Shown: positions 33,832-43,790 of the stretch, piece after piece | Layout: each line of letters opens with the position of its first letter | Position numbering within the stretch: position 1 is the first letter of the stretch | Source: Bog-159 sp035541265 | GTDB lineage: Bacteria; Acidobacteriota; Terriglobia; Bryobacterales; Bryobacteraceae | Direction: 5' to 3' | Assembly (NCBI GenBank): GCA_035541265.1 | Contig: DATKNQ010000012.1 | Location: forward strand, 1 to 60,720 | Length of the DNA stretch: 60,720 bases | Program-made: the position numbers and the translations under genes | The notes under the pieces: generated by a model | Databases searched by the model: none | What the model was told of the DNA's origin: nothing | The model's input: only the letters and a program-made list of their open reading frames with translations

Positions 33832-34569
33832 ATGTCCAGTGCGGCGATGTGCGACAACAGGGCCGAACCGGTCACCCGGGGTTTGTGCCGCATCGGCAGC
33901 GCGGTTGCCTTCTTTCTGATTGTTTATTGCTTCGCAACGATGGTGCAACTGACAATTCTCGGCGGGCAGCCGTCGAGTGCCGCCGCGGCCTTCGCTCTGC
34001 TGCAGAGTAACAGGCTCGTGGGCCTGTTGCGCCTCGACGTGCTGACCGTTTTTGTGCTGCCACTCTATTACCTCCTGTTTCTGGCGCTAGCGATGGCTAC
34101 GTGGCGCGTCGATGGGGTGAAGGCGATTCTCTCCGCGCTGTTTGTGTTCACTGGCGTCACCCTCGTACTGGCCACGCCGATGGGGCTCTCGATGGTTCCG
34201 CTCAGCGCGAAATACGCCGCCGCATCCACAGACGCCGCACGCAGTCAATTTCTCGCAGCGGGCGAAGCTATCCTGGCCAGCGACATCTGGCATGGCACCG
34301 GCGCTTGCGTTGGGGGAATCCTGACGCAGGTTGGCGCGGCGCTGATTTGCATCCCGATGCTCAAAAGCGTGGCCTTTGGTAAGCTCCCTGGCTGGCTCGG
34401 ATTGTTGACGCACGGGCTTGATCTGGCGCATATCGTCCTGGGGCTGTTCATGCCGGCCGTCGGGACGATCCTCATGGTAGTTGCTGGACCAATGTACCCG
34501 GTCTGGTTTTTCTTGATCGGCCGCGGCTTGTGGAAGGTGTCGCGGAGCGATTTCCCGGCGGCGCGATAG
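33832..34569 (+). CDS. Multi-pass membrane protein, DUF4386-like
   Basis: A 245-residue protein with about six membrane helices (for example AFFLIVYCFATMVQLTILGG, FVLPLYYLLFLALAMATW, ILSALFVFTGVTLVLATPMG). A periplasmic or cytoplasmic loop with SAKYAAASTDAARSQFLAAG lies in the middle. The layout resembles the DUF4386 family of unknown function. AGGA upstream of ATG 33832 favours this start over the longer frame from 33757; ATG 33847 is also possible. Confidence 0.7.
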   Translation: MSSAAMCDNRAEPVTRGLCRIGSAVAFFLIVYCFATMVQLTILGGQPSSAAAAFALLQSNRLVGLLRLDVLTVFVLPLYYLLFLALAMATWRVDGVKAILSALFVFTGVTLVLATPMGLSMVPLSAKYAAASTDAARSQFLAAGEAILASDIWHGTGACVGGILTQVGAALICIPMLKSVAFGKLPGWLGLLTHGLDLAHIVLGLFMPAVGTILMVVAGPMYPVWFFLIGRGLWKVSRSDFPAAR

Positions 34570-34583
34570 TTGTGCGGCGTTGA

Positions 34584-34748
34584 ATGCCGGATATGGACAG
34601 GCCGGCAGAAATCCAGTTTGAGATTTGGGTGGTCTCTCTAGCCCCACATGATTTGGCGGCCCTACGCAAAGCGGTCGAGGCGGAGATGTCTGACTTGCAG
34701 GCAGGCTTGCCGCCGAGCGGCCCGCCGGGGACGGATCAGCCCGCATAG
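34584..34748 (+). CDS. Small hypothetical protein (54 aa)
   Basis: A 54-residue frame from ATG 34584 (second ATG at 34593) that follows the membrane protein gene by 14 bases. The first 37 residues look like a compact amphipathic protein (IQFEIWVVSLAPHDLAALRK, then AVEAEMSDLQAG), ending in a Pro-rich tail. Codon use is like that of neighbouring genes. It may be the second gene of that operon. Confidence 0.4.
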   Translation: MPDMDRPAEIQFEIWVVSLAPHDLAALRKAVEAEMSDLQAGLPPSGPPGTDQPA

Positions 34749-34790
34749 ATCCGGCGTACGGGGTACGGCCTCGCCCATATTTTCATCCAA

Positions 34791-34823
34791 CAAAAAAGCC
34801 GGGCGGTGATGAGCCGCCCGGCT
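34791..34823 (-). terminator. Rho-independent terminator of the OmpA/PKD gene
   Basis: AGCCGGGCGG (34797-34806) pairs with CCGCCCGGCT (34814-34823) around TGATGAG. On the minus strand the 10-bp stem is followed by a run of six T residues (A-run 34792-34797). It lies 26 bases downstream of the stop at 34849. Confidence 0.85.
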
Positions 34824-34848
34824 GCAACTTAGTAACTACTTAGTTCCG

Positions 34849-37353
34849 CTATCTCACAAACACCTGGATCACGGAACTTACCGATCCGCTTGCGCCATAG
34901 GCAGTCAAGGTGTAATTCGAGTTAGTCGTCGGATTGACCGTGACACTGCCGTTGGCGGGGAGGCTTCCACCGGGCACGCCCGTACCGGTGATGACTACGT
35001 AGCTGGCGTTTTGGGTCGTCCAGGACAGGACTACCGGAGCGCCGGCAGCGGGTGAGGAATCCGGGCTGGCCGAGAACGTCAGGATCTGGACCGCGCCCGG
35101 AGCTGCTGCCGAGACCGTGACTGTGACTGCCGCGGTGACCGTGGTGGTTCCGTCGGCCCCAGTTGCCGTCAGCGTGTACGTGGTCGTGGTCGTCGGCGAA
35201 ACACTGACACTGCCGTTCACCGCCACATTACCCACGCCGTTGTTGATGCTTACCTTCGCGGCGCCAGTGGTCGCCCAGGAGAGCAGCGAGGACTGGCCGG
35301 CGGAGATTGTTGTGGGAGCGGCCGCGAAGCGGACTACCGACGGGTTCGAAGCTCCGACGGTTACCGTAACTGACGCAGTGACCGTCGCGCCTTGGCCCGT
35401 CGCCGTCAGGGTATAGGTGGTCGTGGTGGCCGGCTTAACCGTCGCGGTGCCTGTCGCAGGCAGGCCCGACCCAACGCCAGTGATGGTGACGGAAGTAGCG
35501 TTCGGCACGCTCCACGACAGAGTCGAGGACTGGCCGGCCCTGATGGTCGGCGGCGTGGCCGTGAAGCGTGAGACGCTCAGGCCGCGCACCGTAGTTACCG
35601 AGGTGCTGGCAGTGGCGAACAGCCCGCTGACAGTATCCGTCACAGTCAGGCGGAAGCCGTAGCTGCTCGAAGGCGCGGCAGTGAAAGTCGCCGTTGAGGT
35701 GTTGGCGCCCGTGAGAGCTACGTTCGGGCCACTGACTTGAGTCCAGGAGTAACTCAGCGGATCGTGATCCGGACTGTAGGAGCCGCTGCCATTCAACGTG
35801 ATGGTGCCGGGCGGCACGCCGATCTGGTTCGGGCCCGCGTCGGCAACCGGCGCGCTGTGGCCGACCTGTTTGGTCAGCAGCTCATACCGGATGCGTGGCA
35901 CGTCCATCGGCACCGGGTGCGTGAACGTCGTGTATTCCTTCGGCCGCATGAAATTGCCGAATTCCAAACCAAACATCAGCTCGCCCGTGTTCTGGTTGGT
36001 GATCATCGTGGGGTTCAGGCCGGCAGTAACGGTGAAAGCCAGTTCCTTGGCGATCGGCTGCACGAGTTTGATCTCGCCCCCTGGCCGTCCGCACTCGCCG
36101 CCAGTGCCGCACGACACCGGGTTGTGACTGTGAATGTAGCCGAAATTGCCTTGGATCCAGGCGTCGCCCCACGTGCCGACCTGTATCGAACCACCGATCT
36201 GATTCATCGGACGTGCGTAGGTTTCGATGAAGGATGTGGGACCGAGCGGCTGCATCAGCAGCGCACCGGTATTCTTGAATCCCTCCGTAGCGAAGAACCC
36301 GATCCGCCCACGGCTGAATAAGTAGTCGAGGAGCACATCCGCCTGGCCCATGCTGCCGCCGTTGGTATCGCCGCTGAGCCGAATATACTTGAAGCTCGAG
36401 AACACGCCGGCCTGCAGGTGATCCCAGCGGTTGACCAGACCGATATCGAACTGGCCTTCCTGATCGCCCGGATAGCGGATGTACTCGCCCTGCGCCTGCA
36501 CAGCGTGGCTGCCGTCGCCGCCGAAGGGCGAGAAGAACTGGCCGCTGCCATGCACAGTCACGTCGCCCGTCGGCCGGTTGCCCAGCGTGGGACCGACATC
36601 CAGTCCGAGCAGCGAGAACTTCTTATTGCGATTTTGTGCCTCGTTGAGGGCATCGTTGCCGGCTTTCTCGGCGATCGTGGTGGTCTCCTCCTTGGTCAGA
36701 GGCTTGCCCATGCCGTTGACTTTGTCCTCGAGAGCCTTCTGCTGATTCTGTAGCTCGGCGACCTGTCCCTTCAGGCGGTCATTCTCGCCCTTCATGTCGC
36801 GCAGTGCCGCCAGGATGTCATCCAGCTTGTCGAGGCGCTTCAAGATATTGCTGCAGCATTCTTCCTGCTTCTTCAGAAGGTCGGCCAACGTCGGCATGAC
36901 TTCCGTAGCGCCGCCGGCAGCCACGATCTTTCCCTGGCCGTCAGTCACAGTCATCACCACGCGGCGGTTCATGAAACGGCCTTCCTTGGTGTGGTTGTTG
37001 ACCTCCGGCTCGCGCTTGCCCTCGCCGCTGACCGTGACTTGATCGGCCGCGGCGCCGTACTTGACCAGGAAGTCGCGGACGGTTTCGGCGCGCCGTTGCG
37101 CCAGCCGGTCGTTGTAACGGGCGGATCCCACGTAGTCAGTGTTGCCGACCAACTTGACGTGATAATCGCGATGCTGACTCAAGATCTCCGCCAGCCGTAA
37201 CAGGCTCGGATAGCCGTCCGAGAGGATGGAAGAATTGAACTCGAAGTTGATCTCTTCCCATTGATCCTTGGTTTGGGTTGTGTTCAGGCCCTGAGCCATC
37301 AGGCAACTCGCAAACACTCCGATTGCGCCTATGGCCGCCAGTTGTTTCATCAT
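34849..37353 (-). CDS. Exported protein: N-terminal OmpA domain, coiled coil, barrel-like region, PKD and Ig-like repeats
   Basis: An 834-residue protein. GAGGAG lies 6 bases before ATG 37353. A signal peptide is followed by an OmpA-C-like peptidoglycan-binding domain (about 40-140: VKLVGNTDYVGSARYNDRLA, RFMNRRVVM). A coiled coil (about 160-230) and a beta-rich central part (about 245-490, alternating hydrophobic strands, consistent with an outer-membrane barrel) come next. Then a PKD-like domain (VADAGPNQIGVPPGTITLNG) precedes three Thr-rich Ig-like repeats, each opening with F-A-x-P-x-x-I-x-AGQSS-LSW or a close variant. OmpA domains are normally C-terminal, so the order is unusual. Probably links the outer membrane to the cell wall while exposing Ig domains. 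Confidence 0.85.
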   Translation of the reverse strand: MMKQLAAIGAIGVFASCLMAQGLNTTQTKDQWEEINFEFNSSILSDGYPSLLRLAEILSQHRDYHVKLVGNTDYVGSARYNDRLAQRRAETVRDFLVKYGAAADQVTVSGEGKREPEVNNHTKEGRFMNRRVVMTVTDGQGKIVAAGGATEVMPTLADLLKKQEECCSNILKRLDKLDDILAALRDMKGENDRLKGQVAELQNQQKALEDKVNGMGKPLTKEETTTIAEKAGNDALNEAQNRNKKFSLLGLDVGPTLGNRPTGDVTVHGSGQFFSPFGGDGSHAVQAQGEYIRYPGDQEGQFDIGLVNRWDHLQAGVFSSFKYIRLSGDTNGGSMGQADVLLDYLFSRGRIGFFATEGFKNTGALLMQPLGPTSFIETYARPMNQIGGSIQVGTWGDAWIQGNFGYIHSHNPVSCGTGGECGRPGGEIKLVQPIAKELAFTVTAGLNPTMITNQNTGELMFGLEFGNFMRPKEYTTFTHPVPMDVPRIRYELLTKQVGHSAPVADAGPNQIGVPPGTITLNGSGSYSPDHDPLSYSWTQVSGPNVALTGANTSTATFTAAPSSSYGFRLTVTDTVSGLFATASTSVTTVRGLSVSRFTATPPTIRAGQSSTLSWSVPNATSVTITGVGSGLPATGTATVKPATTTTYTLTATGQGATVTASVTVTVGASNPSVVRFAAAPTTISAGQSSLLSWATTGAAKVSINNGVGNVAVNGSVSVSPTTTTTYTLTATGADGTTTVTAAVTVTVSAAAPGAVQILTFSASPDSSPAAGAPVVLSWTTQNASYVVITGTGVPGGSLPANGSVTVNPTTNSNYTLTAYGASGSVSSVIQVFVR

Positions 37354-37517
37354 GAGCATCTCCTCAAAATTTCAGCTTGTACGCGAGACTATTCGAACGG
37401 GACTCACTCAGTAGAACGCATTCAATAGAATACAACGGAGCATTGTCTACATCTAGAAGATTTTGCGGCGGTTATCAAATCGAATGGGTTTTCTGTTACA
37501 TAAAATGCCATAATGAA

Positions 37518-37896
37518 GCGGTGGCCTGCCGGATGGGCAGCCGCCCGGCAACGGGAGGAAAGTCCGGTCTCCACAGGGCAGCGTGCCGGCTAACGGCCGG
37601 GAAGGAATCTGGTGACGGATTCTTTACGGAAAGTGCAACAGAAAAGATACCGCCCGGCGCGCGCAAGCGTGACTCCGGGTAAGGGTGAAATGGTGCGGTA
37701 AGAGCGCACCGCGGCCGGAGCGATCCGGCCGGCAAGGCAAACCCCACGCGGAGCAAGACCAAATAGGAGAGGAGGAGCGGCCCGCTCCGATGAACTCTCG
37801 GGTAGGTCGCTAGAGCCGGGCAGCAATGTCCGGTCCAGACGAATGGCTGCCGCCCGCAAGGGTACAGAAACCGGCTTACAGTCCGGCAGGCACCGC
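37518..37896 (+). ncRNA. rnpB: RNase P RNA, bacterial class A
   Basis: The catalytic RNA that matures tRNA 5' ends. The P1 stem is formed by GCGGTG...CCTGCCGGA at 37518 on and TCCGGCAGG-CACCGC ending at 37896. The conserved GAGGAAAGTCCGG is at 37555-37567. AAGGGTGAAATGGTGCGGTA, GAGCAAGACCAAATAGG and ACAGAAACCGGCTTA are the other universal blocks. Length of about 379 bases fits class A. It lies between the divergent OmpA/PKD gene and the M28 peptidase gene, with its 3' end 30 bases before the latter's start. Confidence 0.96.
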
Positions 37897-37926
37897 GTCA
37901 CGCATTTGTGATACGCTCTTCAAACT

Positions 37927-39531
<1,605 letters not shown>

Positions 39532-39542
39532 ACCGGGCGTAA

Positions 39543-39577
39543 AAACAAAAAGCCGGGCGCCCGGTTAGAGCGCCCGG
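39543..39577 (-). terminator. Rho-independent terminator of the molybdopterin-binding gene
   Basis: CCGGGCGC (39553-39560) pairs with GCGCCCGG (39570-39577). The A-rich stretch at 39541-39551 becomes a T-rich tail on the minus strand, downstream of the gene that stops at 39640. Read on the plus strand it lacks a T tail, so it is mainly for the minus-strand gene, though it also sits after the M28 gene. Confidence 0.75.
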
Positions 39578-39639
39578 TTGAGGAGCACCTGCAGGCCGCT
39601 CGGAGGATACAACCTGCAGGGGTGGAGGAAAACCCTCGG

Positions 39640-40611
39640 CTAGCCGAGCAAGCCGCCGTGTCCGAGGCAGCCCACTTCCCAGCCTGAAACCCGATAGCGT
39701 GCCAGTAGCGGCGGAAGGACCAAGTCTACCACATTGGCTTTTGCCGAGCGAAAACAACCGGGCGCGGAAATCATCGGGATGTCGTCCTTGTAAGCCAGCA
39801 GCAGGAGGTTGCCGGGCTCGACCGGGGCGAGGAAGCGCTCCATGTGGCCGCCGATTTTCTCCATAGCCTGCCCGACCACATCTTCCGGCCCAGCAGGCGC
39901 CGTCGTGGAAGCGATCAGAATCACGGAAGGCTTCGAGCGCAACAGGTGCTGCAGGCCGCGGCTGACCGAGGCTTCATCTTCGGTACAGGACAGGACGAAG
40001 GTGGCCGAGACGCCAAAGCGCTCGAGACGCTGGCGCATGATGTTCTCAAATAGTTGCCGTGCGCGATCGCCGTTGAGCGCGTCGGTGTAGAGCACACCGA
40101 CAGTGGGATTGCGGATAGGCCGGGCTTGCAGGATAGGACCGCGCTCCTTGAGGATGCCGATGACGGCATCCAACTGCTCGCGGGACACCGCAAAGGGCGC
40201 GCTCTTGACCGTGGCGATGCGCTGCCCCGGTGTCGCAAAACTGAAATTGAGGGCCGTGGCGATCACCACGCTGGAAGTGCAGTTGATTTGCTTCAGAAGT
40301 TCATCGTCAACCAGCACGCAGCACTTCTCGGTGGCTTGTAGATTGGCGCGGCCGCCGGCCGCCAGGCGGATTTCGAAGCTGCCGCAGCCCATCTCGCTGG
40401 CTACCGCGCAGACTGCGTCATCTTCGCCGACTTCACCTTCTTCCAACTCCGTCACCCAGATGGTCTCCATACCTTCGGATTCCAGGACCCGGATATCGTC
40501 GTCACTAATTACATGCCCTTTCGCAAGTAATTTTTTCCCGCCGGGGCGAAAGACGGTGCAGCAAAGCACCCGGCCATTCGATGATTTCACATCAATCGTT
40601 TGGGCGCGCAT
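39640..40611 (-). CDS. Molybdopterin-binding (MoCF_biosynth) domain protein
   Basis: A 323-residue cytoplasmic protein. The N-terminal half is a separate beta-rich region with GHVISDDDIRVLESEGMETI. The C-terminal half has the MoeA/MogA-type fold: NPTVGVLYTDALNGDRARQL, then a region with IASTTAPAGPEDVVGQAMEK and PISAPGCFRSAK-like end (MISAPGCFRSAKANVVDLVL). Such stand-alone proteins resemble the molybdopterin-binding domain of MoeA and may sense or hand over cofactor. It is not a MoeA because domains I and IV are missing. Confidence 0.82.
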   Translation of the reverse strand: MRAQTIDVKSSNGRVLCCTVFRPGGKKLLAKGHVISDDDIRVLESEGMETIWVTELEEGEVGEDDAVCAVASEMGCGSFEIRLAAGGRANLQATEKCCVLVDDELLKQINCTSSVVIATALNFSFATPGQRIATVKSAPFAVSREQLDAVIGILKERGPILQARPIRNPTVGVLYTDALNGDRARQLFENIMRQRLERFGVSATFVLSCTEDEASVSRGLQHLLRSKPSVILIASTTAPAGPEDVVGQAMEKIGGHMERFLAPVEPGNLLLLAYKDDIPMISAPGCFRSAKANVVDLVLPPLLARYRVSGWEVGCLGHGGLLG

Positions 40612-40764
40612 GTTTTTCCATTTCAGCTCAAAAAGGTTTCTTTATCCTGTTTAAGAGTATAGTACATCGAGCGTCGAAAATCCCAGCAGAATGGTGATTT
40701 GTTTTTTGGGGGTATGGAGATATTACCCTAGTTTGCGGGTAAAAATACTGACGGCACGTCGCTA

Positions 40765-41355
40765 CTAAGCGCGCAGAGTCGGTAACTGTACGAGAGAAAA
40801 CCCCTCGTGATCGAGGTGCTGTTGCGTTTTTCGGCAATCTCGCGCGCGTAAGAAACGCGCGACGGCAATCTCATCGCAACATTGAAACTTCGGGCAGCGC
40901 AAACAATCCTTCCACACTTTGAGCGGCAGCTCGCCGCGCTCCACTTCTTCGAAGCTCATCTTGCGGAAAAACTCCGCGACATATGTGAATGCGAAGACGG
41001 CCTCCAACGAATAGGCGTTGGCTTCCTGCACGAGCGCTTCGATCAATCGTCTGCCGACACCATGCGTCTTGTACTCTTCGGCAACTGCCAGCGAGCGGAT
41101 TTCCGCAATCGAGGGTGTATAGAAATGCAGCGCACCGCAGCCTACTAACTGTCCGTCCGATAGAATTACCGAGAAATCACGGATGTCTTCGGAGACTTCG
41201 AGTTCGGTGCGGGGCAGCATAATTCCTTTGGCCGCATAGCCGTTGATCAAATTCAAAATCGACGCGATATCGTGCATCGCGGCCTTGCGGACATTGAGGT
41301 CCGGGCGCAGACCCGCCAGTTCCACGACGGCATCTTCGGTAAGTGCGCTGATCAT
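40765..41355 (-). CDS. Short GNAT-type N-acetylglutamate synthase (ArgA-like)
   Basis: A 196-residue GNAT acetyltransferase. The N-terminus VRKAAMHDIASILNLINGYA and the segment LPRTELEVSEDIRDFSVILS are like bacterial N-acetylglutamate synthases. The acetyl-CoA loop is EEYKTHGVGRRLIEALV. VWKDCLRCPKFQCCDE contains Cys residues typical of the short ArgA/NAT subgroup. ATGA overlap with argB makes arginine synthesis its likely role. Amino-acid kinase sequences, present in the long ArgA, are absent here and supplied by argB. Confidence 0.85.
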   Translation of the reverse strand: MISALTEDAVVELAGLRPDLNVRKAAMHDIASILNLINGYAAKGIMLPRTELEVSEDIRDFSVILSDGQLVGCGALHFYTPSIAEIRSLAVAEEYKTHGVGRRLIEALVQEANAYSLEAVFAFTYVAEFFRKMSFEEVERGELPLKVWKDCLRCPKFQCCDEIAVARFLRARDCRKTQQHLDHEGFSLVQLPTLRA

Positions 41356-42137
41356 TGAACGGCGATCTCCTCGTCAGCCAGTCCAGTCCCTACAGCTTCG
41401 CCCGCCAGAATGCGGGCCAAGACGTTCTCTTCCGCACCGGCGGCGATCCATACTTGAGGCACGCCCTGGCGCAGGGCGCTCTGCGCGGCATTCAGCTTGG
41501 CGAGCATGCCGCCGGTGGCGACGCCAGCGGCAATCAGCGACTCGCAGCCCGCCGGCGAAAGATGCGGCAGCGGACGTTTGCCTGCATCCAGCACACCGGG
41601 AACGTCGGTCAGGAAAATCAATTGATCCGCGCCAAATGCTGCCGCACAGGCGACGGCCATCTGGTCCGCGTTGACATTGTAGAGGCGGCCCTCGCGGCCG
41701 CCCGCGACGCAAGCCACCACGGGCAGGAAGCCGGCGGCCAGCAACGCGTCGAGCAGCGCCGGATTCGCGCACACGACTCGTCCGACGCTGCCCAGCGCGG
41801 GATCCATCTGCTCGGCCTCGACGAGTCCGGCGTCGATGCCGGAGATGCCAACCGCACGCGCACCGGCGGCGTTCAGCGTGGCCACCAGTTGCCGATTCAC
41901 GCTTCCGGCGATCACTTTAATCACTGCGTCCAAAACCTCGGGCGTCGTGACGCGGAGCCCGTTGACGAATTGGCTCGCGATGCCGCGAGCGGCGAGATAC
42001 TGCGTCATCTGCCTTCCGCCGCCGTGCACCACCACCAACGGCACGGTGCGCGCGATTGCCGCGATCTGGCGCGCCAGGCGCTCGCGCGTTGCGTCCACAT
42101 CCAGAAGGGTGCCGCCGAGTTTCACCAATAGCTTCAC
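41352..42137 (-). CDS. argB: Acetylglutamate kinase ArgB
   Basis: ArgB phosphorylates N-acetylglutamate, the second step of arginine synthesis. The 261-residue amino-acid kinase has KLGGTLL at the start (phosphate-binding Lys-Gly-Gly), VVVHGGGRQMTQYL, YNVNADQMAVACA and FLTDVPGVLDAG. The GTG start at 42137 lies in the argC stop (GTGA overlap). Coupled to the ArgA-like gene by ATGA. The N-terminal arginine-sensing helix found in long ArgB forms is absent, which suggests weak or no feedback inhibition. Confidence 0.94.
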   Translation of the reverse strand: MKLLVKLGGTLLDVDATRERLARQIAAIARTVPLVVVHGGGRQMTQYLAARGIASQFVNGLRVTTPEVLDAVIKVIAGSVNRQLVATLNAAGARAVGISGIDAGLVEAEQMDPALGSVGRVVCANPALLDALLAAGFLPVVACVAGGREGRLYNVNADQMAVACAAAFGADQLIFLTDVPGVLDAGKRPLPHLSPAGCESLIAAGVATGGMLAKLNAAQSALRQGVPQVWIAAGAEENVLARILAGEAVGTGLADEEIAVQ

Positions 42138-43138
42138 AGCAAGCCCTCCGTCTCGGGAAAGCCCAACAGCAGGTTCATATTCTGGATAGCCTGGCCGGCG
42201 GCGCCTTTGACGAGATTGTCGATCGCGGTGACCACTACCGCGCGCCCGCTGGCGGCGTCGACTGTGACTCCAATATCGCAATAATTCGTGTGCACGACCG
42301 CGTGCAGGTCCGGCAGATGCCCGGCCGGGTACAATCGGATGAACGGCTCGCCCGCGTAGCGCTTGGCGTACACACTCAGCAGGTCTTCGGCTGTGTGCGA
42401 TCCGGCGGTGCGGAAGTAGATGGTTTCGAGGATGCCGCGATCGACCGGCAGAAGTTGCGCGGTGAAGCTGAACTCGCGCTCTTCGAGTCCGGAGATCATG
42501 AGCACTTCGGGCACGTGCCGGTGGCGGAGCACGGAATATGCCGAGAGGTTGCCGGTGACTTCACAGAAACTGTTCCCGAGGGTGGGCTTGCGGCCCGCGC
42601 CGCTCACCCCGGACTTGGCGTCGCAGACGACGCCGGCGACGCGGTCGATCATGGCCGCTTCGAGCAGTGGCCGGATGGCCAGGTTGGCGGCAGTGGGATA
42701 ACAGCCCGGATTCGAGACCAGCCGCGCGCCGGGGATCCGTTCACGACAGAATTCAGGCAGTCCGTAGGCCGCTTCGGCCAGCAGGTCCGGCTGCGTGTGG
42801 ACATGCTTGTACCAGGTTTCGTAGGCGGCGGGAGTGCGCAGGCGAAACGCGCCGCTCAGGTCGATCACTCTGGCTCCCGCGGCAAGCATTGCGGGCGCCA
42901 GTTCCATGGAGACTTCGGGCGGCGTGGCCAGAAAAACCACGGCCAGATTCTCCTTCTCGACAGACTCGGGCGTACAGGGCGCGTGCCTGGGAGCGGACGG
43001 CCAACTGGGATGGGCGTGAGCCGTGCCTTCGCGGTGATCCACCAGGACGGGCGTAACACGGGGATGCCGTTTCAGCAGGGAGGCGAGTTCGGCTCCGCTA
43101 TAGCCGTGATAACCGACAATTCCAGCGACGTGGCTCAT
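42134..43138 (-). CDS. argC: N-acetyl-gamma-glutamyl-phosphate reductase ArgC
   Basis: ArgC reduces the acyl phosphate made by ArgB, using NADPH. The 334-residue protein has the nucleotide-binding N-terminus GIVGYHGYSGAELASLL, the VIDLSGAFRL stretch, the catalytic Cys146 in SNPGCYPTA, and DAKSGVSGAGRKPT. Its C-terminal half has the conserved RHRHVPE region. The gene heads the argC-argB-argA operon. The start lies directly next to the candidate ArgR-type operators and promoter at 43139-43176. Confidence 0.95.
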   Translation of the reverse strand: MSHVAGIVGYHGYSGAELASLLKRHPRVTPVLVDHREGTAHAHPSWPSAPRHAPCTPESVEKENLAVVFLATPPEVSMELAPAMLAAGARVIDLSGAFRLRTPAAYETWYKHVHTQPDLLAEAAYGLPEFCRERIPGARLVSNPGCYPTAANLAIRPLLEAAMIDRVAGVVCDAKSGVSGAGRKPTLGNSFCEVTGNLSAYSVLRHRHVPEVLMISGLEEREFSFTAQLLPVDRGILETIYFRTAGSHTAEDLLSVYAKRYAGEPFIRLYPAGHLPDLHAVVHTNYCDIGVTVDAASGRAVVVTAIDNLVKGAAGQAIQNMNLLLGFPETEGLL

Positions 43139-43176
43139 TGTGATTGATTATTCACCCTACTGAATAATTATACTAC
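43139..43176 (-). promoter_or_regulatory. Tandem ARG-box-like operators overlapping the argC -10 element
   Basis: TGATT-GATT-ATTCA (43141-43154) and TGAAT-AATT-ATACT (43161-43174) match the TGAAT-N4-ATTCA pattern of ArgR/AhrC boxes with one and two mismatches. The two 18-bp boxes are 2 bp apart, as in known tandem operators. On the minus strand TATAAT at 43172-43167 lies inside the second box, about 30 bases before the argC ATG, so repressor binding would block the promoter. No ArgR gene is in the window. Confidence 0.55.
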
Positions 43177-43560
43177 AGCGTTATACAGGAGCGGTACCCG
43201 ATTGTGTTCGTTAAGTTTTCGGGAGAGTTGCCTTGGAGGGCATCGAGTTGGGCACGGATTTCTTTGCTGCGCTCAATCTCCGCTCGCAGTACAGTTAGAG
43301 AATCTAGGAGGTCCGCCGCTCGGGAAGGTCTTGAACGGCGGCGATGGCCGCTGCGATCGTTCCTGTCGACCCTACGGCGGCCGGGCCGCAGAGATCTCGG
43401 CTGTTAAGTTTCTTGGAGATGCGCTAGCTCAACTCCGCATTCGTGGAGTTTGGTTCCGATAGCGTTCAGCTTCCGCCACGACTCGCCGGACTGCCGCATT
43501 AACCGACAACCGACCTAAAATCTGGTCCTGTTCCGGGCCGCTACGAGCACGAGCGCGAGC
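43173..43560 (-). pseudogene. Coding debris upstream of the arg operon
   Basis: Three short minus-strand segments look coding but are in different frames: one around 43404-43497 (ESWRKLNAIGTKLHECGVEL), one around 43304-43368 (TGTIAAAIAAVQDLPERR) and one from about 43312 to a stop at 43173 (LTVLRAEIERSKEIRAQLDA). The last is helical and coiled-coil-like. None has a start or full domain. The third ends inside the arg promoter region. This covers most of the gene-free stretch 43177-43580; I cannot name the parent gene. Confidence 0.3.
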
Positions 43561-43580
43561 AGGCGCATGCACTGCTAGAT

Positions 43581-43790
43581 ATGTTGTCGGCCGAAAAGCT
43601 GCGTGCCGTGCGAGGTCTGCTGGAGGCGATGGTGGAACCGCTGGACTATTCACTAGCCCGCGCTCCGATCGAAGAGGAAGAAATAACGCCTGAGACGGCG
43701 GCGGCGCTGGATCGTGCTCGCGATTCGCTGGCTCGTGGCGGGGGTATTCCGCACGACGAGATCCTGCGCGAGTTCGGTCTGAGCCGATGA
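43581..43790 (+). CDS. Antitoxin-like small protein
   Basis: A 69-residue acidic protein (MLSAEKLRAVRGLLEAMVEP...). The C-terminal half has AALDRARDSLARGGGIPHDE, matching a common antitoxin tail for RelE/ParE-type toxins, ending ILREFGLSR. It overlaps the following toxin-like gene by ATGA, the standard module order antitoxin-toxin. The N-terminal half should be the DNA-binding part. Intact as far as visible. Confidence 0.7.
   Translation: MLSAEKLRAVRGLLEAMVEPLDYSLARAPIEEEEITPETAAALDRARDSLARGGGIPHDEILREFGLSR

Noticed and set aside
39543..39577. A terminator for the plus-strand M28 gene
   Set aside because: On the plus strand the stem is followed by TTGAGG rather than a T run; the T run is on the minus-strand side.
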